Source: Lonsdalea britannica
GTDB taxonomy: Bacteria > Pseudomonadota > Gammaproteobacteria > Enterobacterales > Enterobacteriaceae
DNA length: 64,000 nt
Direction: 5' to 3'
NCBI RefSeq assembly: GCF_002111595.1
Contig: NZ_LUTN01000018.1
Span: forward strand, 33,081-97,080
Each line of letters begins with the position of its first letter. Within the stretch, counting starts at the first letter, position 1. Made by a program: the position numbers and the translations under genes. The notes beneath the pieces were generated by a model. The model did not search any database, was not told where the DNA came from, and saw nothing but the letters and a program-made list of their open reading frames with translations. Shown here piece by piece: positions 38,198-47,761 of the stretch.

Positions 38198-39459
38198 ATG
38201 TGTTTTTGGCGACCCTTGGATCGTCGGGTGATGTATTTCCTTTTATTTTGATTGGCGAGCACATGGCCAAACGTGGCCATAAGGTATTTCTGTGCACCAA
38301 CCCTTATTTCAAAGGTTTGGCCGAGTCTCGCGGGTTGAATTTTATTAGCGTAGGCTCAACCCAGGAATATATCGCAGGGGTGCATTCAAGAGCGCTGTGG
38401 GACAAAAAAACGGCCTTAGATACCCTGTGCCGCTACATGCTGAACCAGCAGGAGGAGATGTATCAGCAGTTGGAGAGGGTCATCGATAGCTCTTCGGTGC
38501 TGCTCACGTCGCTCTGGTCTTTTTCCGCCAAAGCGTTAGGGGAGAAGAAAGGCTGCTGTACGCTCCCGGTACGCGTGGGGCCTTCGACGTTTTTGTCGTG
38601 CTACAACCTGCCGCAGCATGGAAAACTGGCGCTGGCGAACAAGCTCCCGATGCCGCTGCGTAAAGGCATGGTCTCCCTGTTCGAAAAAAAGGTGTTGGAT
38701 AAACGGCTCTGCGCAGAGGTCAACGCGCAGAGATCGCGCGTGGGCCTGCCACCGATCAAACGGATTCTGTCGCAGTGGGTTCACTCGTCCGCGGACGGGC
38801 TCATTTGTCTGTTTCCCGAGTGGTTCGTCCATCCGCAGCCAGACTGGCCGCGCAATGCCAACCTCGTGGGACTGCCGTTGTTTGAAGCGCAAGACGCGCC
38901 CGCCGACGAAGAGCTGGCCCGTTTTCTGGAAAGTGAAACGGTGATGTTCTCTCCGGGCTGGTCGCTGCAGTTCGACGAATACTTCTTCAATGCCGTTATC
39001 GCCGAAGTGACGCGGCAGCGGCGGCAATGTCTGGTCGTGGGGGTGAATCCGGACGATGTCCCTGTGAGGCCGGGGGTTTTAGTCAGAAAAGAGGTCGATC
39101 TGGAGTCCTGCCTTCGTCACTGCGTGGCCGCGGTACACCACGGCGGTATTGGCACCATCTCGCACTGCTTCTATCAGAGCGTTCCGCAGCTGATTTTCCC
39201 CAGCGCGTTCGATCAGTTTGATAATGCCTACCGGGTCGAACAACTGGGCTGCGGGATTCAGGCCAAAAGCCGTCTGCCGGAGAAATTTTCTGACGATTTA
39301 ACCCGCGTGATGACAGACGAAAACATGCGTAAGCAATGCCGCCGTATTCAGGAGAAATACGGCGAAAAGAATCACTGTCTGGAGAATGTCAGGCATGCGC
39401 TGGAGCAGGCGCATCAACGCCATGCTCCAACGCCGCAGTGTCGCTTACAGATGGCCTGA
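38194..39459 (+). CDS. rhlB: RhlB-like glycosyltransferase
   Basis: Transfers a sugar from a nucleotide donor to the RhlA product. The 421-residue GT-B fold enzyme starts MNVFLATLGSSGDVFPFI (family-1 N-terminal motif). It keeps RILSQWVHS and VCLFP-like GLICLFPEWFVHPQPDWP, and has the donor-binding block HHGGIGTISHCF with FDQFDNAYRVEQLGCG near 320-355. The order and spacing match Pseudomonas RhlB. Enterobacterial homologues are reported to make glucolipids, so glucose is as likely as rhamnose. No rhlC, rhlI, rhlR or dTDP-rhamnose genes are nearby. The 3' end overlaps the convergent SulP gene by 15 bases. Base composition rises to background through this gene. Confidence 0.88.
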   Translation: MNVFLATLGSSGDVFPFILIGEHMAKRGHKVFLCTNPYFKGLAESRGLNFISVGSTQEYIAGVHSRALWDKKTALDTLCRYMLNQQEEMYQQLERVIDSSSVLLTSLWSFSAKALGEKKGCCTLPVRVGPSTFLSCYNLPQHGKLALANKLPMPLRKGMVSLFEKKVLDKRLCAEVNAQRSRVGLPPIKRILSQWVHSSADGLICLFPEWFVHPQPDWPRNANLVGLPLFEAQDAPADEELARFLESETVMFSPGWSLQFDEYFFNAVIAEVTRQRRQCLVVGVNPDDVPVRPGVLVRKEVDLESCLRHCVAAVHHGGIGTISHCFYQSVPQLIFPSAFDQFDNAYRVEQLGCGIQAKSRLPEKFSDDLTRVMTDENMRKQCRRIQEKYGEKNHCLENVRHALEQAHQRHAPTPQCRLQMA

Positions 39460-40943
39460 CAGACGCTGATGCATGTGGGTGCTGTGGGCATCTAGTCCGA
39501 CAATCGACACGCGGGTGTTGTACCGTTGATAGCGATTCTCGATGGCGTCCAGCGCGGCCACGCTGGACGCGTCCCAGATTTGGGCGAGGGTGAGGTCGAT
39601 GGTGACCTGCTGCGGATCTTCGGCATACTGGAAATGCTCGAACAGATCGTTGCTGCTGCCGAAAAACAGCGGACCTTTCACGCGGTAACACACTGACTTC
39701 CCATCTGCGCTGACTTCCCGCTCGGCATCGATCACATGCGCGACGCGGCGGGCGAACAGCAAAATGGCGAAGATCACGCCGCCTGCGACGCCAATCGCCA
39801 GATTGCCGGTCCACACGGTGGCCATCACGGTGACGATCATAATCAGGGTTTCCGACAGCGGCATCCGCCGCAGCGTCGCGGGCTGCAAACTGTGCCAGTT
39901 CACCGTTTTTAACGCGACGATCATCATGATACCGGCCAGCACCACCATCGGGATTTGCGCCATGATGTGGCTTAAACCGGTCACGAGAATCAGCAGGACC
40001 AGCCCCGCGGCCACGGTGGAAATCCGGCTCCGGGCTTTGCCCATCTCCACGTTGACGACCGTCTGACCGATCATCGCGCAGCCCGCAATTCCGCCGTAAA
40101 AGCCCGCCAGGATATTGCCGACGCCCAGCCCCCAGCACTCGCGCTGTTTGCTGGAGTGCGTATCGGTGATGTCGTCCACCATTTTGGCGGTCAGCAGTGA
40201 TTCCATCAGCCCGACAAACGCCACGCTGAGCGCCGTCGGCCAGATGATGGACAGCGTTTCCAGATTCAGCGGCTTCGTCAGCTGGGTGAACCCCGGCAGT
40301 CCGGCCTGCATCGGTCCCGCATCGCCGACGGTCGGGACATGCAGCCCGGCCAGCAGCGCGATGGGGGTGATGACCACTATCGCCATCAGCGGCGACGGCA
40401 CGCTTTTGAGCAGATAAGGCAGCAAGACGACAATTGCGATCGTCGCCGCGAACAGCAGCCAAACGGCAGGCGACTGGCCCAGCACGTGCGGCACCTGCGC
40501 GGCAAAGATCAGTATCCCGAGCGCGTTGACGAAGCCGAGCATCACCGAACGCGGAATATAACGCATCATGCGCGACAGGCCGACGAGCCCGAACACAATC
40601 TGAATGATACCCGCCAGAATGACGGCGGGCAGGATATAACCCACGCCGTGGGCATGCACCATCGGGCCGATGACCAGCGCGACCGAACCGGCGGCGGCGG
40701 TCACCATCGCAGGACGGCCGCCCAGCACGGAAAGCGTGAGGCACAGTACGACGGAGGCGATCAGGCTCACCTTGGGATCCACGCCGGCAATGACGGAAAA
40801 CGAGATCACCTCGGGGATCAGCGCGAGCGCGGTGATGATCCTGCCAGACACTCACGGGTGAGCGCGGAGGGGGAGCGTAATACGGCGGCCACCGAAGCGG
40901 AACCGGCCGGGGTTTTTACTGCGGTATCGGAAGATGGCGTCAT
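39445..40943 (-). pseudogene. SulP-family anion transporter with STAS domain, frameshifted near the start
   Basis: Second SulP protein of the window, about 499 residues if intact. From the ATG at 40943 the frame gives a short N-terminal tail (MTPSSDTAVKTPAG) up to SALTRECLAG, then breaks. The rest continues from IITALALIPEVISFS in another frame. One missing G near 40842 (CAGGATC to CAGGGATC on the coding strand) explains it. The protein has about 10-12 membrane segments and a C-terminal STAS domain (about 395-495, with VTIDLTLAQIWDASSVAALD). An internal ATG at 40851 would give a protein lacking only the tail, so function might survive. The substrate is unknown (sulfate, bicarbonate or dicarboxylate). 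The transporter converges on rhlB. Confidence 0.85.
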
Positions 40944-41081
40944 AGCGTTTTTTTAGTGGTTAAGGGGAGCGACGAGAAAGCGGTAGTGAAAAGCATAATT
41001 TATCGTCGGGATAAATGATACCGCGACGGGGAAGGAGAGAAGACGGCAGGGGGAGCGCCCCGCCGTCTTTCCGGACGACGA

Positions 41082-41912
41082 TTAACGCAGATCTACAGTC
41101 AGTTCCGGCGTCCCAAAGCCCATCAGTTTGGCATTCGATGCCTCAAAATAGGCCTGCCAGAAGGCTTTCAACTGTTGCAACACTTTCCCCGAGCGATAGC
41201 TGTTTTTGGCATTGATGTCGATAAGGCCAGCGCCCGCGACATACACGTTGGCGCCGCCGAAGTCCGCCAGCAGCCCTTGCCGCGTGACACGTTGCAGCTC
41301 ATCCTTCGGCGAGAGTTCACGGATAGCCTGCTGGCGATAGAAGCTATCGAAATCGCTGTTTTCCAACATGTCCGAGATCAGCAAAACCGTGGTCTGCGAA
41401 GATGGACTGTGCTGCCGATCGCTGGCGATGTGCTTCAGGCTATCGAGAATTTCGCTTTTGGCGATGCGGGTTTGACTATCGGCGAAGCTCGCCGCCATGT
41501 GTCCGCCTAGGGTCTTGGCGAAGAACTGCTGCTGTTGAACCAGACAACCGTCCAGCGATTTGAGGCTGTCCATGCCGATACCGTTGCGGGTTTTCTGATC
41601 GGTGAACGGCATCTCCAGCCGTCCGTCGAATACCCGCTTCATGTAGTTGTCCTGCAGCAGCGCCGAGAACTGATACAGCATGATGTGGTCGCCCGGCTGC
41701 ACGAAACGCAGCACCTGATTCCAGGTGGATTTCTTCAGTTCGAGCGGCACCGTGACCGTTTGGTCGACAATGATGACCAGTTCCCGGCCGGTTTCCGCCG
41801 GGCGATACTGCGGCATATGCGCATAGTCATAGCAGCTGGGGATATCGTTACGCGGCGCGGCGGCGACCGCTGTGCTGAGCCCCAACAGCAGCAGGGCAAG
41901 GCAATGTTTCAT
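41082..41912 (-). CDS. Exported vWA-like protein of unknown function
   Basis: A 276-residue protein with a signal peptide (1-18, cut after AVA). The segment GRELVIIVDQTVTVPLEL (about 42-59) looks like the first strand and a D-x-T metal loop of a von Willebrand A fold. QTTVLLISDMLENSDF (about 172-187) looks like its fourth strand with the second acidic site, and YVAGAGLID its fifth. Its C-terminal part (LKAFWQAYFEASNAKL) fits the last helix. I do not recognise a named family. It is third in a run of three minus-strand genes (OmpA-like lipoprotein, membrane protein, this), 19 bases after the membrane protein, so it probably acts with them in the periplasm. The start is the ATG at 41912; the frame is open 25 codons further. 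Confidence 0.65.
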   Translation of the reverse strand: MKHCLALLLLGLSTAVAAAPRNDIPSCYDYAHMPQYRPAETGRELVIIVDQTVTVPLELKKSTWNQVLRFVQPGDHIMLYQFSALLQDNYMKRVFDGRLEMPFTDQKTRNGIGMDSLKSLDGCLVQQQQFFAKTLGGHMAASFADSQTRIAKSEILDSLKHIASDRQHSPSSQTTVLLISDMLENSDFDSFYRQQAIRELSPKDELQRVTRQGLLADFGGANVYVAGAGLIDINAKNSYRSGKVLQQLKAFWQAYFEASNAKLMGFGTPELTVDLR

Positions 41913-41931
41913 GGCAGCTTCCTCTTCTCTG

Positions 41932-43502
41932 TTAGGCGCGCGCTTTGTTGAGAATCGCCTGTACACGTTGGCGGCTCGCCAGCGCATCCAGAGACAGTCC
42001 CAGTGCTTTCGACACCTGCGCCAGCTCTTCTGCGCTCAGCGTGGTCAGATCGCCAAGGGATTCAATCTGCGCGCTGTCACCGCGCTCGGCAGCCGCAGGT
42101 GTTGCAGGCGATGAATCAGACGTTGCGGTCGCGACCGGACTGGCGGTTTCGGGAGCCGGAGAGGCGACGACCGGCGCAGCCTGCGGCGTGGTTGTCGGGG
42201 CTGGCTCATGGCTCTGCTGATGCGGGGTGTGTTCGCGAGCTGATTGCTTGCCGTGCACGTAGTCGTCAAAGGTCGGCATCTGGGACAGCGGTTCGCTGCG
42301 GCCGTTTTGCCGTTGCATCATCAGTCGGTTTTGCAGCGTGGCGAGCTTCTGCTGCGCATCGCGCTCTACGCGTTCGCGGCGCGCGGCATGGTAGGCGGCG
42401 AACTCATCCGAACCGCTGAAATGACCGATGTATTTGGCAGCCTTGGCGGAGTCAATACCCGCGAACGAGCGGAAGATCCCGATAAGGATCCCGATCAGTT
42501 GCACGCCCACAAAAATCACGGAGAGGATGATGAAGGTCAGCTTCGAGGCGAAAACGCGATTGCTGGCGACTTCGGCGACGGCCTGTTTATCCGCAGCATG
42601 GTTGTCCTCGACCGCGGCAGCAGGCAGCTCGAACGGCGAACCGCCGCTTTCTGCGCTGCTCTGGCTAAACGGCGAGGCGTTGACGGCCTGGGTCTCCATC
42701 GCATTAATTGTTGAGGCGCGAATAAAATAGGCGCCAAAAGCGAACGTGGTGATCAGGACCAACGCGACGACGGTGCACCAGTATTGCGGCTTGACCTGAA
42801 CGCTGTGGTTAATACGGTTCAGGATCTGGATGTAGTTCGGTTCGTTATCGTCGTCGCGGCTATTTTCCAGCGTGATCCGGTGGCTGGTCATCAGGTCTTT
42901 GGCGGTGCTGTTATGGCGCGCTTGGGAGTGCCAGTAGCGGATTTTTTTCAGCAGCGTGTTTTTGTGCAGTTCCGCCCCCATCAGATGGGTGGCTGGCACC
43001 AGAATCACCCCGATCAGGACAGAGATGACCAGCGCGGAAAACTCAGCCTGATTGGCAGAGATGTTGTTGGCGATGAAGGGGGAGAGCACCAGGCGAAAAT
43101 AAAGGCTTCCAGAATCACCAAGGCGATGCTGCACAGCCATAGAATGATGCCGGTGGGTTTGCGTCCGCGCTCCTCGACTTTATCGAGGTAATCGACGCAG
43201 CGACGGTAAAAGCTCGCGTCGCGGCTGGTGGTTTGGTGATAGGCGTAATATTTGGCGCACAGGGCTTCTTCCGAGGGATACCAGTCTTGCTTACCGGTGC
43301 CGGGTCGGCGGGGTTCATGGCTGCGCGACAGGCGAGCGATATGGCCGATAAGCGGAAAGCTGGCGGCCAGATTGAGGAAAAAATAGCTGACGTTGTTCCA
43401 CCAGCGGATCACCACCAGCGTGAGCGCCATCAACCCGAACAGGGGCCAGAAAATGTAGCTATAAGTCGCAATGGCCTCGGCGATAGTCTGAAATAATTCC
43501 AT
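41932..43502 (-). pseudogene. Polytopic membrane protein of unknown function, frameshifted in this sequence
   Basis: If rejoined, about 523 residues. The first frame gives MELFQTIAEAIATYSYIFWP with two membrane segments (about 12-52), a soluble loop and a segment ILWLCSIALVILEAFIFA. The second frame continues LVLSPFIANNISANQ, further segments (about 150-185, 250-270, 335-360), then a coiled-coil-like stretch, a Pro/Ala/Thr-rich linker and a small C-terminal helical motif (LTTLSAEELAQVSKALGLS). One missing C near 43092 (GCCTGG to GCCCTGG on the coding strand) explains the break. I do not recognise the family. It lies 15 bases after an OmpA-like gene and 19 before a vWA-like gene. Confidence 0.6.
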
Positions 43503-43517
43503 ATCATTATCCTTAAA

Positions 43518-44996
43518 TTAGCTGCGTGCTGGCGTGTAGGCCGCCATATATTCTTTGTTGTCGCCGTTACCGAAGTAGAACAGTTGCCCCTGCTGGCTTT
43601 TAGGTTTGTCTTTCGCGACCAGCAGGTCGATGCAGGACAGGTTTTGCTGCTGTCCATCCTGGAGGTAAACGCGATAGAGAATGTTGTCTTCGCCTTCCCA
43701 CGCATTCGCGACCGCTTTCAGCGGCGCATCGGCTTTATGGTTGTTATTCATATAGTTACGCGTGATGTAGACTTTGGGATCTTCCGTCACGCTGACGTTT
43801 TCCCGCAATACGCGCACCGGAGACAGTGTGACCAGATGGCCGTTCACCAGCCCGGCCCAGGCGCGTCCGTTCATGCCCGGCAGATATTCCCGCGTTTCAT
43901 GGACGTCGACCGGTTTGCCGCTGGCCAGATTCCGGGCTTGGCCGCTGACGCGTACCGTGTCGGCGATACAGCTTTTGGCAATGACGCTGGCGTGAGCTTC
44001 GCCGATCAGGCTAAAGCCGCGATGCTGAGGTTTAAGATTGGCCGCGAGACTCGGCAAGCTGGCGTTGACCGCATCGCCGCCGAAATCGACGTAATTTTTG
44101 CTCTCAATCGTTTTCGCGGGCCGAGGGGCCGCCGTCGCGGTGATGGATGGCGTCGAGGGGATGGACATGGCAGGTTCTGCCTTGCGGGGAGCGGTTTTCG
44201 TGTTTGCCGATGGACGCTTCGCGACGGCGCTCGCCGTGCTGGCGGTGCCGTGTTCCAGGTAACGAGGGTTGTTGCCCTCCTGCTGCAAACGTTGTTTCAG
44301 CAGGGCTTCGCTCGTGAGTCCGACCAGTTCAACCCGGCGGTTCGCGGCGCGGCCTTGGTCCGTTTCGTTGTCCGCGATGGGCCGTGACGACCCTGCACCC
44401 TGAAAATACAGGCGGTTGGCGCTGATGCCGGCCTGCTCAAGGATACGGCCGACATTGCGCGCCCGTTGCTCGGATAATCGCTGATTCAGGCTGGCGCTGC
44501 CGGTGGCGTCAGTGTGGCCCACGACCAGTAGCAGTCCGGCCTCGTTGCCGTCTCCGCCCTTCATCGCCGCGGCGATCTTTTTCACCTGACGCAGCCCGTC
44601 GGGCGTTAGCTCGGCGCTTCCCGTCGGGAACATGGCGCTATCTTCCACCTGCGCGACGATCCCCACCGTATCACTGCCGGATGATGGATCGGTTTTCAGC
44701 GTTTCCGTATGGATCGCGATTTTTTCATCGGCGGCAATCTCTGCCAACGCTCTTTCGCGTTTCTGCCAGACATTGCCGAGCGCGCAACCGGCGATGCCCC
44801 CGATAATGCCGCCGGCAACGGCTTTTTCCGCGTTGCGGGTGACGAGATAGGTCAAACCCCCGCCCAATGCCGCACCGCCGACGCAGCCAATGGCGGTTCC
44901 GTAGGATTGACCCATATTGTGCATGCTGGAACAGCTGGAAGTTAGGGAGACAATCATGGCGAGAACGGTGGCTTTCCGTAAATGCTTCACTTTCAA
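43518..44996 (-). CDS. OmpA-family lipoprotein-like protein
   Basis: A roughly 492-residue envelope protein. A hydrophobic signal (about KHLRKATVLAMIVSLTSSC) ends in a lipobox-like LTSSC. Two glycine-rich membrane-like stretches (AIGCVGGAALGGG, AVAGGIIGGIAGCALG) follow, then an OmpA peptidoglycan-binding domain (about 120-235, VEDSAMFPTGSAELTPDG and the NQRLSEQRARNVGRIL motif). The last 250 residues form an unrecognised domain with conserved-looking cysteines. The start is unclear: an ATG at 45029 lacks a ribosome site; TTG 44996 or GTG 44990 follow GGGGA and fit the signal peptide. It heads a three-gene run with a membrane protein and a vWA-like protein, suggesting an envelope complex anchored to peptidoglycan. 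Confidence 0.7.
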   Translation of the reverse strand: MKVKHLRKATVLAMIVSLTSSCSSMHNMGQSYGTAIGCVGGAALGGGLTYLVTRNAEKAVAGGIIGGIAGCALGNVWQKRERALAEIAADEKIAIHTETLKTDPSSGSDTVGIVAQVEDSAMFPTGSAELTPDGLRQVKKIAAAMKGGDGNEAGLLLVVGHTDATGSASLNQRLSEQRARNVGRILEQAGISANRLYFQGAGSSRPIADNETDQGRAANRRVELVGLTSEALLKQRLQQEGNNPRYLEHGTASTASAVAKRPSANTKTAPRKAEPAMSIPSTPSITATAAPRPAKTIESKNYVDFGGDAVNASLPSLAANLKPQHRGFSLIGEAHASVIAKSCIADTVRVSGQARNLASGKPVDVHETREYLPGMNGRAWAGLVNGHLVTLSPVRVLRENVSVTEDPKVYITRNYMNNNHKADAPLKAVANAWEGEDNILYRVYLQDGQQQNLSCIDLLVAKDKPKSQQGQLFYFGNGDNKEYMAAYTPARS

Positions 44997-46229
44997 ACTC
45001 TGATCCCCAGACGTAGACCACCCATCCATAGTGTAAGTGGCATGTAATAAAAGGTAAGAAAAGGTCAGGGTGAGTATGAAAACATGAATGCAGGATGAGC
45101 GCTATTGTTTTGCGCTCGAACTTTTCGCCTGTCAGCACCGTGAAAATCGCTTCATGGATCGCACGCCACATGGGGAAACTAGCGAGTGGTGCGAGGGGAT
45201 AAAATGGATAAAAAACGAGAGCCACCCGCAGAGATAATACTGAGCCAGAGTAACCCGTGGAAAAGGGCCTATCCCCGAGATGCGCAACCCCTGTCATCAC
45301 GCGTCAGAGCCGTCCTGCCGCCAATGAAAAAGCGTCCTCCCTCGTCAAGCTGATGGGTGACATCGCCATGCCATGCACTCCCGCCGATATCGGTATTTTC
45401 CCCCTGCTTGTTCTACCGTTGGCCGATTAATCTGTGAACAAAGCGCAGGGGTGATTCAAAAGGGAGATCATGTGTGGTTTTCCTCACGCACTGATGGCGC
45501 TTAGGACGGTTAAGTGATGCTCATGAGGACAGACAGAAAAGGGACGCGAATCAGGGCATCGCGGGTTTTTTCTTAAAGTGCGCTCGGTCAGCCTGAATTT
45601 CCACATACCCGGCATTCACATGGGGGGAAGGGGCGATGCTCTCCCTGACAGCGGGATACAGCGATAATGTGAGGAATAATAAATGGACATTTCCGTGGCT
45701 CAGTTGACCGTTAGGCCTGTCGCCGATCTCATTGAATCAAACCGGCGTGAAGACATGTCTCCTTTTGCACGACGGGTGGACGTTCTGCTATCGCTTATAT
45801 GTTTTCGTCCCTCATCTTTGAGCCCAAGGCGGTAGTTGAGATATCCACAGGCCAGCGCATAGCGCGCTAAGTGCTGTGGCTCGGCATAGGATAATCAACG
45901 GATATAAATATATAACCTTATGAAAAATTGATCTATTTATCGCTCTCCACCATGGCGAATGTGGGGGCGAGTATGATGCGGGGGGCAATGGCTCGGTTTT
46001 ACTCCCTAAAAATACCGTTTGATAACCTTTCTCGTCCTATCTTCCCTCTTGAACACTGCAAAGAACGCATTACTCTAGCAAGACAACATGATGGACGGGC
46101 AGCGTCTCTTTCGAAGACCATCGTAGAAAGGGGCCGTCCGATAGCCGCTTCTTTGATCATCCGTTTTGCTCGGTCATTCGCGTCATCGCACGCGTTCCAT
46201 ACCCAACGTCAGTACCACAAGGAGGCGTT
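44997..46229. other. Long intergenic region upstream of the flavin monooxygenase
   Basis: About 1.2 kb between the divergent OmpA-like gene and the monooxygenase gene. I find no reading frame resembling a known family. A 141-codon frame (45928-46353) runs into the monooxygenase gene in another frame and looks spurious. No tRNA, insertion sequence or strong hairpin is recognised. Confidence 0.45.
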
Positions 46230-47534
46230 ATGCCGCACTCTTCCCCCGTTCGCCAACTGCGTCTCGGTTTGTTCGTACAGCCGCTGGGCCATCACGTTAG
46301 CGGCTGGCGCATCAGCGAGACATTGGGTTCGCCGACGGATATCGACTGGTTGATTCGTATTGCCCAAAAAGCCGAAGAGGGCACGTTCGATATGTTTTTC
46401 GTCGGCGACGCGCTGGCGACGTCCATTCATCGGCTGCCTTCCACGATGGCGCGGCTGGAGCCGCTAACGCTGCTGGCGGCGTTGGCGGTTTCCACCCGGC
46501 ACATCGGCCTGGCGGCCACCGCATCGACGACCTTCAGCGATCCGTTCACGCTCGCCCGCAGCTTTGCCTCTCTTGACCATATCAGCCGCGGCCGCGTGGC
46601 GTGGAACGTAGTCACTTCCTATTCCGACGACGTGGCGAAAAATTTCAGTGAGGAGAACATGCCGGTCCACGCCGACCGCTATGAACGTGCGCATGAATTT
46701 CTTGAGGTCGCTTTTCAGCTCTGGGACGCGTGGCAGGAGGGGGCGGTCGATCCGGACAAACAGAGCGGGCGCTACTTCGCTGACGACAAAATCCGATCTA
46801 TCCATCATCGCGGTAAACACTTTCAGGTACAGGGACCGCTGAACATCACCCGCTCGCCTCAGGTGCGCCCGGTGATTATCGAAGCCGGATCGTCCGCCGA
46901 CGGTCAGAAAATGGCGGCGGCCACGGCGGAAGTCGTGTTTACCGCCTCGGCCTCGCTGGAAGAGGCGCAGGCGTTTTACCGGAGCCAGAAAGCACTGGTG
47001 GCTGAGGCGGGGCGGGATCCGGATCGGGTGCTGATCCTGCCGGGGGTGATGCCGATCGTCGGGCGTACGCGCGAAGAGGCGAAGGCGACCTGGCAGCAGC
47101 TTAACGCGCTGGTGGATATCGATAACGGTCTGCGCCAGCTGTCGGCGCGGTTTGGCCTCGATCTCAGTGACTATCCGTTAGACGGACCGGTGCCGGAAGC
47201 GCCGCTCGGCGAGGGGAACCAAAGCCGCGTCAAATTGCTGACGGATCTCGCCAAACGCGACAATCTGACCCTGCGCGAACTGGCGGCCATTGCGGCGGGA
47301 TCGCGCGGTCACCGCGTGATCGTCGGAACGGCGGAGGATATTGCCGATGATTTTCAGCAGTGGCTGGAGCAGGGCGGAGCGGACGGCTTCAACATCATGC
47401 CCGCCGTGGTGCCGGAACAGCTGGATCTGTTCGTTGAGTTAGTGATCCCGGAACTGCGTCGACGCGGTTTGTTCAGGGAAGCGTATGAACATGCGACCCT
47501 GCGCGAAAATCTGGGTCTTCAACCCATCCGCTAA
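46230..47534 (+). CDS. FMN-dependent monooxygenase of the NtaA/SnaA/DszA (luciferase-like) family
   Basis: A 434-residue flavin monooxygenase. The bacterial-luciferase TIM-barrel features are GLFVQPLGHHVSGWR at the start, EPLTLLAALAVSTRHIGLAATASTTF, the RGRVAWNVVTSYSDDVAKNF block and VIIEAGSSADGQKMAA. These are diagnostic of the NtaA/SnaA/SoxA/DszA group, which uses FMNH2 from a separate reductase to oxidise sulfur, amine or chelator compounds. No flavin reductase or sulfonate transporter is nearby, so the substrate is open. AAGGAGG precedes the ATG. It lies upstream of the AEC exporter (opposite strand). Confidence 0.87.
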   Translation: MPHSSPVRQLRLGLFVQPLGHHVSGWRISETLGSPTDIDWLIRIAQKAEEGTFDMFFVGDALATSIHRLPSTMARLEPLTLLAALAVSTRHIGLAATASTTFSDPFTLARSFASLDHISRGRVAWNVVTSYSDDVAKNFSEENMPVHADRYERAHEFLEVAFQLWDAWQEGAVDPDKQSGRYFADDKIRSIHHRGKHFQVQGPLNITRSPQVRPVIIEAGSSADGQKMAAATAEVVFTASASLEEAQAFYRSQKALVAEAGRDPDRVLILPGVMPIVGRTREEAKATWQQLNALVDIDNGLRQLSARFGLDLSDYPLDGPVPEAPLGEGNQSRVKLLTDLAKRDNLTLRELAAIAAGSRGHRVIVGTAEDIADDFQQWLEQGGADGFNIMPAVVPEQLDLFVELVIPELRRRGLFREAYEHATLRENLGLQPIR

Positions 47535-47761
47535 TAAACTCGCGGCGAACGCAGCGCGCATCCGTCGATTCCTTTTGTGACGGCTCGGATTTAGGGCGGC
47601 GGCGGCAAAGCGCGTCGTCGCCCTGCGGATCCGTCGTCAGTCCCGCCGTTCCTAAATACTTTTCATCTTCTCAGCGCCTGCGGCCTCCGCGCTGATGGCG
47701 GTTCGCCGCGTCTGCGTTTTCAAACGTATTGTCTTCCGTTCACCGAGCGTGTCATGACGGC

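Noticed and set aside
39389..40855. A 488-codon minus-strand frame in a second register over the SulP gene
   Set aside because: The product is Arg/Gly-rich and unlike a protein, whereas the other register gives a clear SulP transporter with a STAS domain.
41082..44996. The three-gene envelope cassette as a Zorya-type defence system
   Set aside because: Zorya needs a MotA/MotB-like pair (ZorA/ZorB). The OmpA domain here is in a lipoprotein-like protein without a MotB membrane helix and no MotA-like protein is present.
45928..46353. A 141-codon frame upstream of the monooxygenase gene
   Set aside because: It overlaps the true start of the monooxygenase gene in another register and shows no family resemblance.
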